In this document: positions 18,008 through 26,762 of the stretch, in pieces
Numbering within the stretch: the first letter of the stretch is position 1
Layout: the number at the start of each line of letters is the position of its first letter
Origin: an uncultured Roseburia sp.
GTDB lineage: Bacteria; Bacillota; Clostridia; Lachnospirales; Lachnospiraceae
Reading direction: 5' to 3'
DNA: 64,000 nt
Assembly: GCA_910577925.1 (NCBI GenBank)
Contig: CAJTOI010000005.1
Location: 118,086-182,085 of the forward strand
Notes under the pieces: generated by a model
Database searches by the model: none
Told to the model about the DNA's origin: nothing
What the model saw: only the letters and a program-made list of their open reading frames with translations
Made by a program: the position numbers and the translations under genes

Positions 18008-18108
18008 TTCTAATGAATTGTCGGTTTCGCAGAAAACGCAATTCTATTTTATGGGGAAGAATGCCGGTTTTGCATTCTTCTAATGAATGGACACCGTCCA
18101 TTCTATTT
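18008..18108. repeat. Three tandem stem-loops with repeated flanks between nupQ-like gene and deoC
   Basis: TTCTAATGAAT occurs at 18008-18018 and 18078-18088, and ATTCTATTT at 18041-18049 and 18100-18108. Each pair encloses a hairpin (GAATTG...CAATTC; GAATGGAC-ACC-GTCCATTC), and between them lies AAGAATGC...GCATTCTT. The last copy overlaps the permease stop codon. It may be a processing or attenuation site within the operon. Confidence 0.45.
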
Positions 18109-19042
18109 AGCGTTGTCCCTTATCATACGGGATTCCCTCGGCCTTCGGCGCCCGGGAATTTTTCGACGTAAACGCCAGAATAATCATCGATGCGATAAAC
18201 GGCATCATGCTGTAAATATTCTTGGACAATCCGAGATTTGACAGCACCGTGGAGTCCGCAATATTCGCCAGCGAGCGGAACACCGCAAAGAAAACAGCCG
18301 CTCCCGCGATATTAAACGGCTTCCACTGTCCGAAAATCATAACCGCGAGGGCAAGGAAACCCGTGCCCGCCACTCCGACCTCAAAGTTCCATGTCGTGAC
18401 AGACGGAACAATATAGGCAAAGCCTCCGATTCCGCCTAATGCCCCGGAAATCATGACGCCGATGTAGCGCCACTGGTAGACATTGATGCCGACGGAATCC
18501 GCAGCCTGCGGATGCTCTCCGCAGGATCTTAAGCGAAGTCCCCACTTCGTCTTAAACAGAAACAAGTAGCTGACAACCAGAATGAAAATCCCGATCAGCA
18601 GGAAAATGTTAATCGTAAACGATCCGATCTTATAGATAAACGCCTCATTGCTGTAGACAAGCTTTGCCGATGCCGCTCCGTTTCCCGCCTCCGACGCATT
18701 GTTGAACGCCTTTACCATGACGATCGCCACCGCCGTCGCCAGCATGTTGAGCGCGGTTCCGCCGATCGTCTGGTCCGCTTTGAGCGTAATCGCGGAAAAC
18801 CCGAGCAGCAGCGAATAAACGATTCCGGCGACTGCGCTCGCCAGAATCGATACCGGCACCAGCACCGCAGCCGGAAGGTTTCCCCCAAGCGCCAGAACAA
18901 ACACGCCCGCGAGACCGCCAATTGCCATAATTCCTTCCAGCGCAATATTGATCACGCCGCTTCGCTCGGAAAACATACCGCCGAGGGCTACCAACATCAG
19001 AACCACCGCATAAAGCAATGTAAATTTTATCAGTAGAAACAT
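18107..19042 (-). CDS. Nucleoside ABC transporter permease (NupQ/YufQ-like)
   Basis: 311 residues, almost entirely hydrophobic, with about nine membrane segments. It has the signature of the branched permease family of BmpA-type systems: FSERSGVINIALEGIMAIGG near residue 25 and a cytoplasmic loop LRSCGEHPQAADSVGINV near 180 that contacts the ATPase. It is the second of two permeases; the heterodimer would move nucleosides supplied by the lipoprotein at 21825. The ATG at 19042 overlaps the preceding TAA (TAATG), which indicates translational coupling. Confidence 0.9.
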   Translation of the reverse strand: MFLLIKFTLLYAVVLMLVALGGMFSERSGVINIALEGIMAIGGLAGVFVLALGGNLPAAVLVPVSILASAVAGIVYSLLLGFSAITLKADQTIGGTALNMLATAVAIVMVKAFNNASEAGNGAASAKLVYSNEAFIYKIGSFTINIFLLIGIFILVVSYLFLFKTKWGLRLRSCGEHPQAADSVGINVYQWRYIGVMISGALGGIGGFAYIVPSVTTWNFEVGVAGTGFLALAVMIFGQWKPFNIAGAAVFFAVFRSLANIADSTVLSNLGLSKNIYSMMPFIASMIILAFTSKNSRAPKAEGIPYDKGQR

Positions 19043-20136
19043 TATTTTGCATCCCCCTTCCCTGCTTTTTTCCTGCCGAGCATTCCTGCAACCACACCCT
19101 TAAAGAGCGCCACAAACGCACACAGATAGATGATAACGGCCACAATCAGATCCGCAATCTCCGGCTGAAAATATTTCGTGGGAAGGTATGCGCCGCCGAC
19201 CGAAATATGAGCGACAAAAACAGCCGCGAACACCACGCCGAGCGGATTGCTCATCGCGAGAAGCGCCACCGGGATTCCGTTAAAGCCGATGGCCGGCAGC
19301 GCCGTCGCCACCTGCGGATTCCACTCCGCACCTCCGGAGAGATAATAGAGCCCCGCGCCGACTCCCGCAAGCGCCCCCGAGATCATCATCGAGAGCACGA
19401 TGTTTTTCTTGTCGTTGATACCGGCATATTTTGCCGCGTCCTTATTAAAACCGCAGGCCTTTAACTCATACCCGAAGGTTGTCTTATTCAGTACGATATA
19501 CATCAGAACCGCAATTGCGATTGCGATAAAAATCGCGATCGTCGTGGAGCTTGTCTTAAATACCGCATTCATTCCGCAGTCGGGAATCAGAGACCCCGGG
19601 GATACCGAACTAATCTTGTAGGTACGCGTCGTCTTCTGGTCATACATGCCCTTTACCGTACTGTACATCAGCTCGTTTACGAGATACAGTCCGATCCAGT
19701 TAAACATGATCGAGGTGATTACCTCGTTCACGTTGAAATAGGCCTTAAAGATACCCGGCACGGCCCCCCAGACCGCTCCGCACACCATCGCCGCAAGAAG
19801 ACATACATACCACGGCATATGAAGAATCAGCGCAAAGTAAAGCGCTCCGAAAATCCCCACGGTATACTGCCCCGCCGCACCGATATTAAAGAGGCCTGTC
19901 CGAAAGGCAAATGCAACGGAGAGTCCCGTCATGATCAGCGGTGCGGACTGCGCGATCTCGCCGCCGATTCCCTTCGGCTTCAGATAAAAGCCGCCTTTGA
20001 TAATCCTTGTAAAACCGTCAAGCGCATTCTCTGCATTGATACAATACAGAATGATGAGGCCCACCAGAAGTCCGATTACAATACACAAAAGAGAGGCCAC
20101 AATGGACAGAAGGACATCTTTCGTCTTTTCATTCAT
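19042..20136 (-). CDS. Nucleoside ABC transporter permease (NupP/YufP-like)
   Basis: 364 residues with an N-terminal membrane anchor and about nine further hydrophobic segments. The family loops are LSVAFAFRTGLFNIGAAGQYTVG near 75 and YELKACGFNKDAAKYAGIN near 225, the latter matching the ATPase-contacting loop. First permease of the BmpA-type nucleoside transporter. The ATG at 20136 follows GAAAGGAAA. The gene is 36 bases after the ATPase gene and directly abuts the second permease. Confidence 0.9.
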   Translation of the reverse strand: MNEKTKDVLLSIVASLLCIVIGLLVGLIILYCINAENALDGFTRIIKGGFYLKPKGIGGEIAQSAPLIMTGLSVAFAFRTGLFNIGAAGQYTVGIFGALYFALILHMPWYVCLLAAMVCGAVWGAVPGIFKAYFNVNEVITSIMFNWIGLYLVNELMYSTVKGMYDQKTTRTYKISSVSPGSLIPDCGMNAVFKTSSTTIAIFIAIAIAVLMYIVLNKTTFGYELKACGFNKDAAKYAGINDKKNIVLSMMISGALAGVGAGLYYLSGGAEWNPQVATALPAIGFNGIPVALLAMSNPLGVVFAAVFVAHISVGGAYLPTKYFQPEIADLIVAVIIYLCAFVALFKGVVAGMLGRKKAGKGDAK

Positions 20137-20172
20137 TTTTCTATTTCCTTTCTATTCATTCTACTCTGCAGC

Positions 20173-21714
20173 CTAGACCTCTTCCGGAACCTTGTCCCGT
20201 TTTGCCCCGGCCATATATAATCCCAATTCTTCCACGGTGATTTCTTTCGGATTCAGCTGCGCGACAATTTCTCCCTCATACATGACCAAGATTCTGTCTG
20301 AGACATCCATGACCTCGTCGAGCTCAAGCGAGACGAGCAGCACAGCCTTCCCCTTATCGCGCTGCGCGACCAGCTGGCTGTGGATGTACTCGATCGCACC
20401 CACATCAAGTCCTCTCGTCGGCTGTACCGCCACGAGAAGCTCCGGATTCTTGTCAATCTCTCTTGCGATAATCGCTTTCTGCTGATTGCCGCCGGACATG
20501 CTTCTGACAATCGTGGCTGTCCCCTGCCCGCTGCGCACATCGTACTGATCAATCAGCTTCGACGCATACGCGCGCACGGCCTTTGACTTGATAAAGCCTC
20601 CCTGCTGAAATTCTGGCTGCCAGTATCTCTGCAAAACCATATTCTGCTCCAGCGTATAGTCGAGCACCAGTCCGTGCTTATGGCGGTCCTCCGGGATATG
20701 GCTCATACCCATCTTGGATTTTTCACGGATCGAAGTCTTTGTGATATCCTGTCCGAGGAAAGAAACCGTTCCCCCGCTTATCTTCTCCAGACCGGTAAGC
20801 CCCTGCACAAATTCGGTCTGCCCGTTTCCGTCAATCCCAGCGATACAGACAATCTCACCCGCTCTGACATTGAAGGAAACATCTTTCACCGCATTGTTGT
20901 CATGCGCCTTGCTCGGCACCGTCATATGAGAGATCTTAAGCACCGTCTCTTTCGGCTCGGCCGGCTTCTTATTGACCGAAAAGCTGACATCCCTGCCGAC
21001 CATCATCTTGGAGAGCTCTTCCTTTGAGGTCTCCGCAATATTCACGGTTCCGATGTATTTCCCTTTCCGCAGGATCGTACACCGGTCCGCCACCTCCATA
21101 ATCTCGTTGAGCTTATGCGTGATGAACAGAATGGACTTGCCCTCTCTGGCAAGATTCTTCATGATCTTCATCAGCTCCTCAATCTCCTGGGGTGTCAGAA
21201 CCGCGGTCGGCTCGTCAAAAATCAGCACTTCATTGTCGCGGTACAGCATCTTAAGGATCTCGGTGCGCTGCTGCATCCCGACCGTAATATCGGATATCAG
21301 CGCGTCCGGCTCCACCTTAAGTCCGTACTTCTCGCTGAGGCCCACCACCTTTGCCCGCGCGCCTTCCTTCTCGAGGAAAAGCCCTTTTGTCGGCTCGACA
21401 CCGAGAATAATATTATCCAATACGGAAAAGCATTCCACCAGCTTGAAATGCTGATGAACCATTCCGATATTCAGATCGTTCGCATCGTTCGGCGTGTTGA
21501 TGTGCACCTCTCTGCCGTTTTTCTTAATGGTCCCCGAAGTCGGCTGATACAAACCGAACAAAATGCTCATAAGCGTCGATTTGCCCGCGCCGTTCTCACC
21601 GAGAAGCGCATGAATTTCACCCTTTTTCAGCTGTAAGGTGATATTGTCATTCGCCCTGATTCCCGGGAACTCTTTTGTGATGTGTAGCATCTCAATAATG
21701 TACTCATTTTCCAT
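20173..21714 (-). CDS. Nucleoside ABC transporter ATP-binding protein (NupO/YufO-like, two NBDs)
   Basis: 513 residues with two fused nucleotide-binding domains. The first has Walker A GENGAGKSTL near residue 39, signature DITVGMQQRTEIL and Walker B LIFDEPTAVLTP. The second, from about residue 260, has a divergent Walker A (CIAGIDGNGQTEFV), signature RSMSGGNQQKAIIARE and LLVAVQPTRGLDVG in place of a normal Walker B. One canonical and one degenerate site is the rule for this RbsA-like family. It energises uptake through the two permeases. A terminator-like hairpin lies between it and the lipoprotein gene, so its level may be lower than that of the binding protein. Confidence 0.93.
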   Translation of the reverse strand: MENEYIIEMLHITKEFPGIRANDNITLQLKKGEIHALLGENGAGKSTLMSILFGLYQPTSGTIKKNGREVHINTPNDANDLNIGMVHQHFKLVECFSVLDNIILGVEPTKGLFLEKEGARAKVVGLSEKYGLKVEPDALISDITVGMQQRTEILKMLYRDNEVLIFDEPTAVLTPQEIEELMKIMKNLAREGKSILFITHKLNEIMEVADRCTILRKGKYIGTVNIAETSKEELSKMMVGRDVSFSVNKKPAEPKETVLKISHMTVPSKAHDNNAVKDVSFNVRAGEIVCIAGIDGNGQTEFVQGLTGLEKISGGTVSFLGQDITKTSIREKSKMGMSHIPEDRHKHGLVLDYTLEQNMVLQRYWQPEFQQGGFIKSKAVRAYASKLIDQYDVRSGQGTATIVRSMSGGNQQKAIIAREIDKNPELLVAVQPTRGLDVGAIEYIHSQLVAQRDKGKAVLLVSLELDEVMDVSDRILVMYEGEIVAQLNPKEITVEELGLYMAGAKRDKVPEEV

Positions 21715-21772
21715 AGACGTCTATCCTCTTCGTTCCTTTGATATAGACATAGTATAACATCTTCCGGACATG

Positions 21773-21814
21773 AAAAAAAGGGGAAGAGAAATTATTTTTC
21801 CCTTCCCCTTTTTT
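21773..21814 (-). terminator. Terminator or attenuator between the BmpA lipoprotein and ABC ATPase genes
   Basis: Stem AAAAAAAGGGGAAG / CTTCCCCTTTTTT; T tracts follow on both strands. It is positioned directly after the lipoprotein stop and upstream of the transporter ATPase. Partial read-through would give more binding protein than transporter, a common arrangement. Confidence 0.75.
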
Positions 21815-21824
21815 AATCACTCAA

Positions 21825-23051
21825 TTACTCAACGTAATCCACGGTCACATGAGCGCCGACTGTCGGCTGATTCTCAATATCGTTGGAAACGGTAACGGAA
21901 CCGTCCTTGATTCCCGCAAGAACCGTATTGTACTCGTCCACCGTAAAAGTGCTAAAGCCCCAGGACTCTCCCTCGGTCGGAAGCCCGATATAATCACCCT
22001 GCGCAAGACCAAGCAGCTCATACTTGCCGCCGATCGATGCCCAGTTTCCGGTAGCGTAAGCATCCAGTGCAGCGTACACTGCGGAGTGGAGACCCTTCAT
22101 TGCGGAGGTCACACAGCTCTCGCCGATAATCGGACGCTGGTCAACGTCAACGCCGATCAGCTTGCCGTCATACTCTTTTGCCGCGTCAACTGCGGATGTA
22201 TAGATACCGCCGCCGCAGGCGAATACAACCTCTGTCCCGTCTGCGTACCAGCCCTCCATGCGCGCGGTGATTGCATCGTCGCCGTTGAACTTTCCACCGT
22301 AGTAATATTTCACGCTCACGTCAACGCCGAGCTCCTCCGCCGCATCGTTGATGCCCTGCACATAGCCGTATCCGTAACGGATTACTGGGGGAACCGCAAT
22401 TCCGCCCAGGAATCCGAGTTTGGTGTAACCGTCTTTTACTGCCGCATAGCCTGCAAGATAACCTGCCTGCTCTTCCTGGAAGGAACAGATGTATACATTC
22501 TCGCCGAGGCTTACCGCCTCGCCTGCAAGGTTTACGATATCTCCCTCGGTCACGTCAACCGCGATAAAGGAAACATCCGGATAAAGCGCCTGCTCCTCAG
22601 CGATTGCCGGTCCGAATAAGTAACCCGGCATCACGATCACCGTCGCTCCTTCGGTAATCGCAAGGTCGATGGCGTTGATTCTCTCCTCATCGGTATCCTC
22701 TGCCGGTTTGTAGTACTCATACTCAACACCCTTGTCCTCGCCGAAAGCGATACAGGTCTCCCATGTAATCTGATTGAAAGACTCGTCCGTGATATCACCG
22801 GAGTCGGTAACCATTGCGATCTTCATATCGGAAACCGCTGCGGCATTGTCTGCCGGAGCCTCCTCCGTTGATGCCACATCCTCACCTGCTGCGTTTGCGT
22901 CGTCCGCCGCATCTGCGCCTGCCTCGTCTACACCCGCCGCATCCGCGCCTGCCGTCGCATTCTGCTTGTCGCCGCCGTCAGAACCGCATCCTGCAAGCAT
23001 CGTAGCCGACATAGCCGCTGCCATAAGTAAGCTGATTGCTTTCTTTTTCAT
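21825..23051 (-). CDS. BmpA family nucleoside-binding lipoprotein
   Basis: 408 residues. An N-terminal signal peptide is followed by the lipobox MLAGC (Cys near 21), so the mature protein is lipid-anchored outside the membrane. Residues about 25-75 are an Ala/Asp/Glu-rich low-complexity spacer. The BmpA/PnrA fold follows, with KIAMVTDSGDITDESFNQ at its start (ligand-contacting Asp and Phe), GYLAGYAA and GIDVDQR-like GVDVDQRPIIGESCVTSAMKG. Known relatives bind purine or pyrimidine nucleosides. The ATG at 23051 has an AGGAGGAAA ribosome binding site. It heads the operon for nucleoside uptake and salvage. Confidence 0.93.
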   Translation of the reverse strand: MKKKAISLLMAAAMSATMLAGCGSDGGDKQNATAGADAAGVDEAGADAADDANAAGEDVASTEEAPADNAAAVSDMKIAMVTDSGDITDESFNQITWETCIAFGEDKGVEYEYYKPAEDTDEERINAIDLAITEGATVIVMPGYLFGPAIAEEQALYPDVSFIAVDVTEGDIVNLAGEAVSLGENVYICSFQEEQAGYLAGYAAVKDGYTKLGFLGGIAVPPVIRYGYGYVQGINDAAEELGVDVSVKYYYGGKFNGDDAITARMEGWYADGTEVVFACGGGIYTSAVDAAKEYDGKLIGVDVDQRPIIGESCVTSAMKGLHSAVYAALDAYATGNWASIGGKYELLGLAQGDYIGLPTEGESWGFSTFTVDEYNTVLAGIKDGSVTVSNDIENQPTVGAHVTVDYVE

Positions 23052-23086
23052 ATTGTTTTCCTCCTGTATATTGCTTTGATACAACA

Positions 23087-23116
23087 AAAACTTTCGGCAT
23101 AAATACCAAAAGTTTT
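23087..23116 (-). terminator. Terminator-like hairpin between tRNA-Thr and the BmpA gene
   Basis: On the minus strand AAAACTTT.GG pairs with CC.AAAGTTTT and is followed by T-rich sequence. It lies 34 bases past the tRNA and could end the tRNA transcript. Confidence 0.45.
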
Positions 23117-23149
23117 CCCTCCCGCAGCAAAGACCTTGTCCCGCTGCAA

Positions 23150-23222
<73 letters not shown>

Positions 23223-23443
23223 AAGCTATGTTGTTATCACACTAGGTTATTATAACGAAATTTCAAAAAAATGCAACTGTTTTTTGCAAATTTTTCAAAA
23301 CAATTTTTTCGACAGGAAATTTTTGCCGAAAAAACTCCCTCTTGAAATCCTCCTGCACATGTGGTAGTGTGTATGCACAGACTTCCCCGTTTGTACAAAA
23401 TCAAAAGCATATTCTCTCCTCCGGGGTTCAGACAGGAGGATTT

Positions 23444-24334
23444 ATGACTTATCAGGAATTTATACATCACATCATAACCGGCGTCCGCGACGCACTCGGT
23501 TCCGACTACGCCGTATCCGTTCAGGATATCGTCAAAAACAACGACACCCACTATGACGGACTTACGATTCTCTCTTCCCGGCACAATCTTGCGCCCACCA
23601 TCTATCTCAACCATTATTACCACGAATATCAAAACGGCAGTCCGCTTACGGATATTATCTGCGACATTCTCACTGTCTATCGGCAAAACCGTCCCTCGGA
23701 AAAAATCGACGTCTCTTTTTTCACCGACTATAACCGGGTAAAATCCAAAATCGTCTGTAAGCTGATCAATTACGAGCGCAACCGCGGTCTGCTGGCCGAC
23801 GTCCCGCACTACCGTTTTCTGGATCTCGCGATTGTATTCAACTGCCTTTTAGAAGCGGGCCCCTCCGGCAGTGCCACAATTCTCATACGCAACCAGCATC
23901 TGCGCCTCTGGTCCGTCACACGAGACGACCTCTATGCCATAGCCCTCGTCAACACGCCGCGGCTTCTCCGCTCCGAATTTCGAAATATGGCGGATATCTT
24001 AAAGGAACTCACCGCCGATACGGATTGTTCCAGTCTGCAGGAAGATGCCTCCTGTCCCATGTACATCCTCTCAAACCAATACAACCGGAACGGCTCCGTT
24101 TGCATCCTCTATCAGAACCTGCTCAAAAACTTTGCGGAACAACTCTCCTGCGATTTGTATATCCTTCCGAGCAGCGTGCACGAGGTCCTGATCATCCCGG
24201 CCGCCCCGAGTACTTCGTGCCGGGAACTGTCTGAAATGGTCCGCGAGATCAATCTCTCCCAGCTTTCAAAGGAAGAGGTTCTCTCCGACCACGTCTACTA
24301 TTACTCAAAGGATACGGCAAGGCTTACCATGTAA
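23444..24334 (+). CDS. DUF5688 family protein
   Basis: 296 residues beginning MTYQEFIHHIITGVRDALG. The sequence resembles the DUF5688 family, which is common in gut Lachnospiraceae and often present in many copies; the function is unknown. It is soluble, without signal peptide or membrane segment, and has typical elements such as LNHYYHEYQNG and MYILSNQYNRNGSVCILYQN. The ATG at 23444 follows GACAGGAGGATTT; the 34 upstream codons are likely untranslated. It is a lone plus-strand gene, convergent with glgA, and ends 16 bases from it. Confidence 0.82.
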   Translation: MTYQEFIHHIITGVRDALGSDYAVSVQDIVKNNDTHYDGLTILSSRHNLAPTIYLNHYYHEYQNGSPLTDIICDILTVYRQNRPSEKIDVSFFTDYNRVKSKIVCKLINYERNRGLLADVPHYRFLDLAIVFNCLLEAGPSGSATILIRNQHLRLWSVTRDDLYAIALVNTPRLLRSEFRNMADILKELTADTDCSSLQEDASCPMYILSNQYNRNGSVCILYQNLLKNFAEQLSCDLYILPSSVHEVLIIPAAPSTSCRELSEMVREINLSQLSKEEVLSDHVYYYSKDTARLTM

Positions 24335-24350
24335 GCCCTGCCGTCCCGCG

Positions 24351-25799
24351 TCACAGCGCCGTCATCTGGTCATACAGACCCTCATAGCAGCGTGCCGAAG
24401 CCTCCCAGGAATAATCCTGCTCCATTCCGCGCCGCATCAGCCCCTGCCATGCCTTCCGGTCCTCAGCGAACACCTTTACCGCATAGCGGATTGTCCCCAG
24501 CATCTCATGGGCATTGTAATTCGCAAAAGAAAATCCGTATCCGGTCTGCTCATACTCATTGTACGGCTCCACCGTATCGCGCAGTCCGCCGGTCTCACGC
24601 ACGATCGGAATCGTACCGTATCTGAGACTCATCAGCTGCGAGAGTCCGCACGGCTCAAACAGAGACGGCATCAGAAACCCGTCGCAGGAACCGTAAATTT
24701 TGTGTGCGATCTCCTCGGAATATCCGATATGAACCGCAAGCTTGTCCGGATACTTGTCCGCAAAATAACGGAACATATTCTCATACCGCTCCTCGCCGGT
24801 CCCGGCCACCACGAACTGCACCCGTTCCCCGGTCAGCATCTCATCCATGATATATGAGATCAGATCAAACCCCTTCTGGTCCGTCATACGCGACACCATC
24901 CCCAGCAGGAATACGGATTCGTCAACCGGAAGACCCATCTGCCTCTGAAAATCCGCCTTATTTGCCGGCTTCTTTTCGGCGAAATCCCGGACATCAAAGT
25001 GACTGCCAAGAAACGGATCCGTTTTCGGGTCATACTCCTCGTAATCGATTCCGTTGACAATGCCGAACAGAACCTCCGCGCGCGCGCGCATCAGCCCGTC
25101 TAAGCCCTCACCGCCCTCCGGCGTCGTAATCTCATGGGCGTACGTCTTACTTACCGTGGTAACAGCATTCGCGTAGACCACACCGCCTTTGAGGTAGTTC
25201 GCCTCCCCGTAGGATTCCAGTTTGTCTGCCGTAAACACCTGCCTCGGCAGCCCGGTAATATCCATCACCGCAGGCAGCATCCATCTTCCCTGGAATTTCA
25301 GATTGTGTATCGAAAAGACGGTCCGGATCCCCGAATAGTAATTTTCACCCCCGTACAGCGTGCGCAGAAATACCGGTATCAACCCGGTCTGCCAGTCATG
25401 GCAGTGAATAATATTCGGGCAGAAATCCAGAAACGGCAGCGCCGCGAGAACCGCCTTCGAAAAGTATGCAAATTTTTCCACATCCTCATAGATATTGTTA
25501 TAGGGCTTGTCCCCCGCAAAATAAAATTCGTTATCTACAAAATAATAGGTAATATCGTCAATTCTGGCTTCAAAAATTCCCGCATACTGCTTTCTCCAGC
25601 TCAGATTCACATAAAAATGACATAAAAAACGAAGCTGCCCTTTCCATCGTTCCTCCATACAGAGATATTTCGGCAAAATAATCCGCACATCGTATTTCTT
25701 CCTGTCAAAATATTTCGGAAGCGATCCGACCACATCCGCCAATCCGCCGGTTTTGATAAAAGGTACAGCCTCTGAGGCAGCAAACAATATTTTCGTCAT
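24351..25799 (-). CDS. glgA: Glycogen synthase (ADP-glucose type)
   Basis: 482 residues, normal for bacterial GlgA. Extends alpha-1,4-glucan chains from ADP-glucose. The N-terminal KxGGLADV motif is KTGGLADVVGSLPK at about residue 15, and the GT5/GT-B C-terminal domain has LMPSLFEPCGLSQLMSLRYGT with the catalytic E-x7-E pattern, then VRETGGLRDTV. The ATG at 25799 follows GGAGGGAATTG. Other glycogen genes are not in the window; it stands between DUF5688 and spo0A. Confidence 0.95.
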   Translation of the reverse strand: MTKILFAASEAVPFIKTGGLADVVGSLPKYFDRKKYDVRIILPKYLCMEERWKGQLRFLCHFYVNLSWRKQYAGIFEARIDDITYYFVDNEFYFAGDKPYNNIYEDVEKFAYFSKAVLAALPFLDFCPNIIHCHDWQTGLIPVFLRTLYGGENYYSGIRTVFSIHNLKFQGRWMLPAVMDITGLPRQVFTADKLESYGEANYLKGGVVYANAVTTVSKTYAHEITTPEGGEGLDGLMRARAEVLFGIVNGIDYEEYDPKTDPFLGSHFDVRDFAEKKPANKADFQRQMGLPVDESVFLLGMVSRMTDQKGFDLISYIMDEMLTGERVQFVVAGTGEERYENMFRYFADKYPDKLAVHIGYSEEIAHKIYGSCDGFLMPSLFEPCGLSQLMSLRYGTIPIVRETGGLRDTVEPYNEYEQTGYGFSFANYNAHEMLGTIRYAVKVFAEDRKAWQGLMRRGMEQDYSWEASARCYEGLYDQMTAL

Positions 25800-25867
25800 A
25801 ACAATTCCCTCCATACAGGAATATTATATAATAATTCCTGCTTTCTGAAAAGAATAATCTCTCTGCC

Positions 25868-26656
25868 TTAGTGCATTTTGTACTGCAGACGAATGCGGTC
25901 CGTGATAAGCGCGATAAATTCGGAATTTGTCGGTTTTCCTTTTCCGTTGTGTATCGTATACCCGAACATCTCATCGATGGTGTCCATTTTCCCTCTGCTC
26001 CATGCCACCTCAATCGCGTGACGGATCGCCCGCTCGACTCTGCTCGAGGTCGTCTGATACTTCTTTGCAATTGTCGGGTAGAGAACTTTTGTGATGGAAT
26101 TGAGCATATCCATATCATTGACAGACATCACAATCGCATCCCTTAAGTACTGATATCCCTTGATGTGTGCCGGAACACCGATCTCATGAATAATCTCCGT
26201 AACGTCGGCCTCAAGATTGCGCTCCCCGTATTCCTCGGCCTTCTCATAGGCATTGACCTTGCGGATTTCCGCATTTCCGCTGTCTTTGACATGCTTGATT
26301 CGATTGATTACCATATCATTGTCAAAGGGCTTCATAATATAATAATCTGCCCCGAGATTGAATGCGTCCTCTGTAATTTTCTCCTGTCCGATTGCACTGA
26401 TCATAATAAAGGTTGGATGTTTTTTAATACTCTTATCATGGTTTACCCGGTCAAGCACTCCCAGTCCGTCTAATTTCGGCATCACGATATCTAATAAAAC
26501 CACATCCGGTTCTTTTGTTTTTATCACATTGTATGCCTCTTCTCCATCTCTTGCAGTTCCGACTACATTTAATTCCTCGTCGCTTTCGATAATTTTTCCC
26601 AATAATCGCAGCATTTTCTCATTATCATCTGCAATCGCTACATTTAGTTTTTCCAT
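25868..26656 (-). CDS. spo0A: Sporulation master regulator Spo0A
   Basis: 262 residues. Receiver domain 1-125 with the acidic pocket D10/D11, phospho-acceptor D56 in VVLLDIVMPKLDG and the conserved Lys in YYIMKPFD. The C-terminal DNA-binding domain from about 150 carries the highly conserved helix-turn-helix recognition segment TSSRVERAIRHAIEVAWSRG. It activates and represses genes on entry into sporulation by binding 0A boxes. The ATG at 26656 follows CAGGAGGGAC. A TGTCGAA box lies upstream at 26721-26727. It follows spoIVB in most clostridia, but here a GGDEF gene is inserted between them. Confidence 0.98.
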   Translation of the reverse strand: MEKLNVAIADDNEKMLRLLGKIIESDEELNVVGTARDGEEAYNVIKTKEPDVVLLDIVMPKLDGLGVLDRVNHDKSIKKHPTFIMISAIGQEKITEDAFNLGADYYIMKPFDNDMVINRIKHVKDSGNAEIRKVNAYEKAEEYGERNLEADVTEIIHEIGVPAHIKGYQYLRDAIVMSVNDMDMLNSITKVLYPTIAKKYQTTSSRVERAIRHAIEVAWSRGKMDTIDEMFGYTIHNGKGKPTNSEFIALITDRIRLQYKMH

Positions 26657-26720
26657 TATAGTCCCTCCTGTGACAAAACATGTTACTTGTTGATAATACT
26701 GATTCGGTCACACGAAATTT

Positions 26721-26727
26721 TGTCGAA
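26721..26727 (+). promoter_or_regulatory. 0A box upstream of spo0A
   Basis: TGTCGAA, an exact match to the core Spo0A-binding box, 65 bases upstream of the spo0A start. It suggests autoregulation, as known in Bacillus; a 7-base match alone is weak evidence. Confidence 0.5.
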
Positions 26728-26762
26728 GCGCGTCGTTAAGAGATTTTTATATCTCCGTATCC

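Noticed and set aside
23237..23809. 190-codon minus-strand frame opposite the DUF5688 gene
   Set aside because: The plus-strand frame has a strong ribosome binding site and family-like sequence; the minus frame has neither and runs into the tRNA-flanking region.
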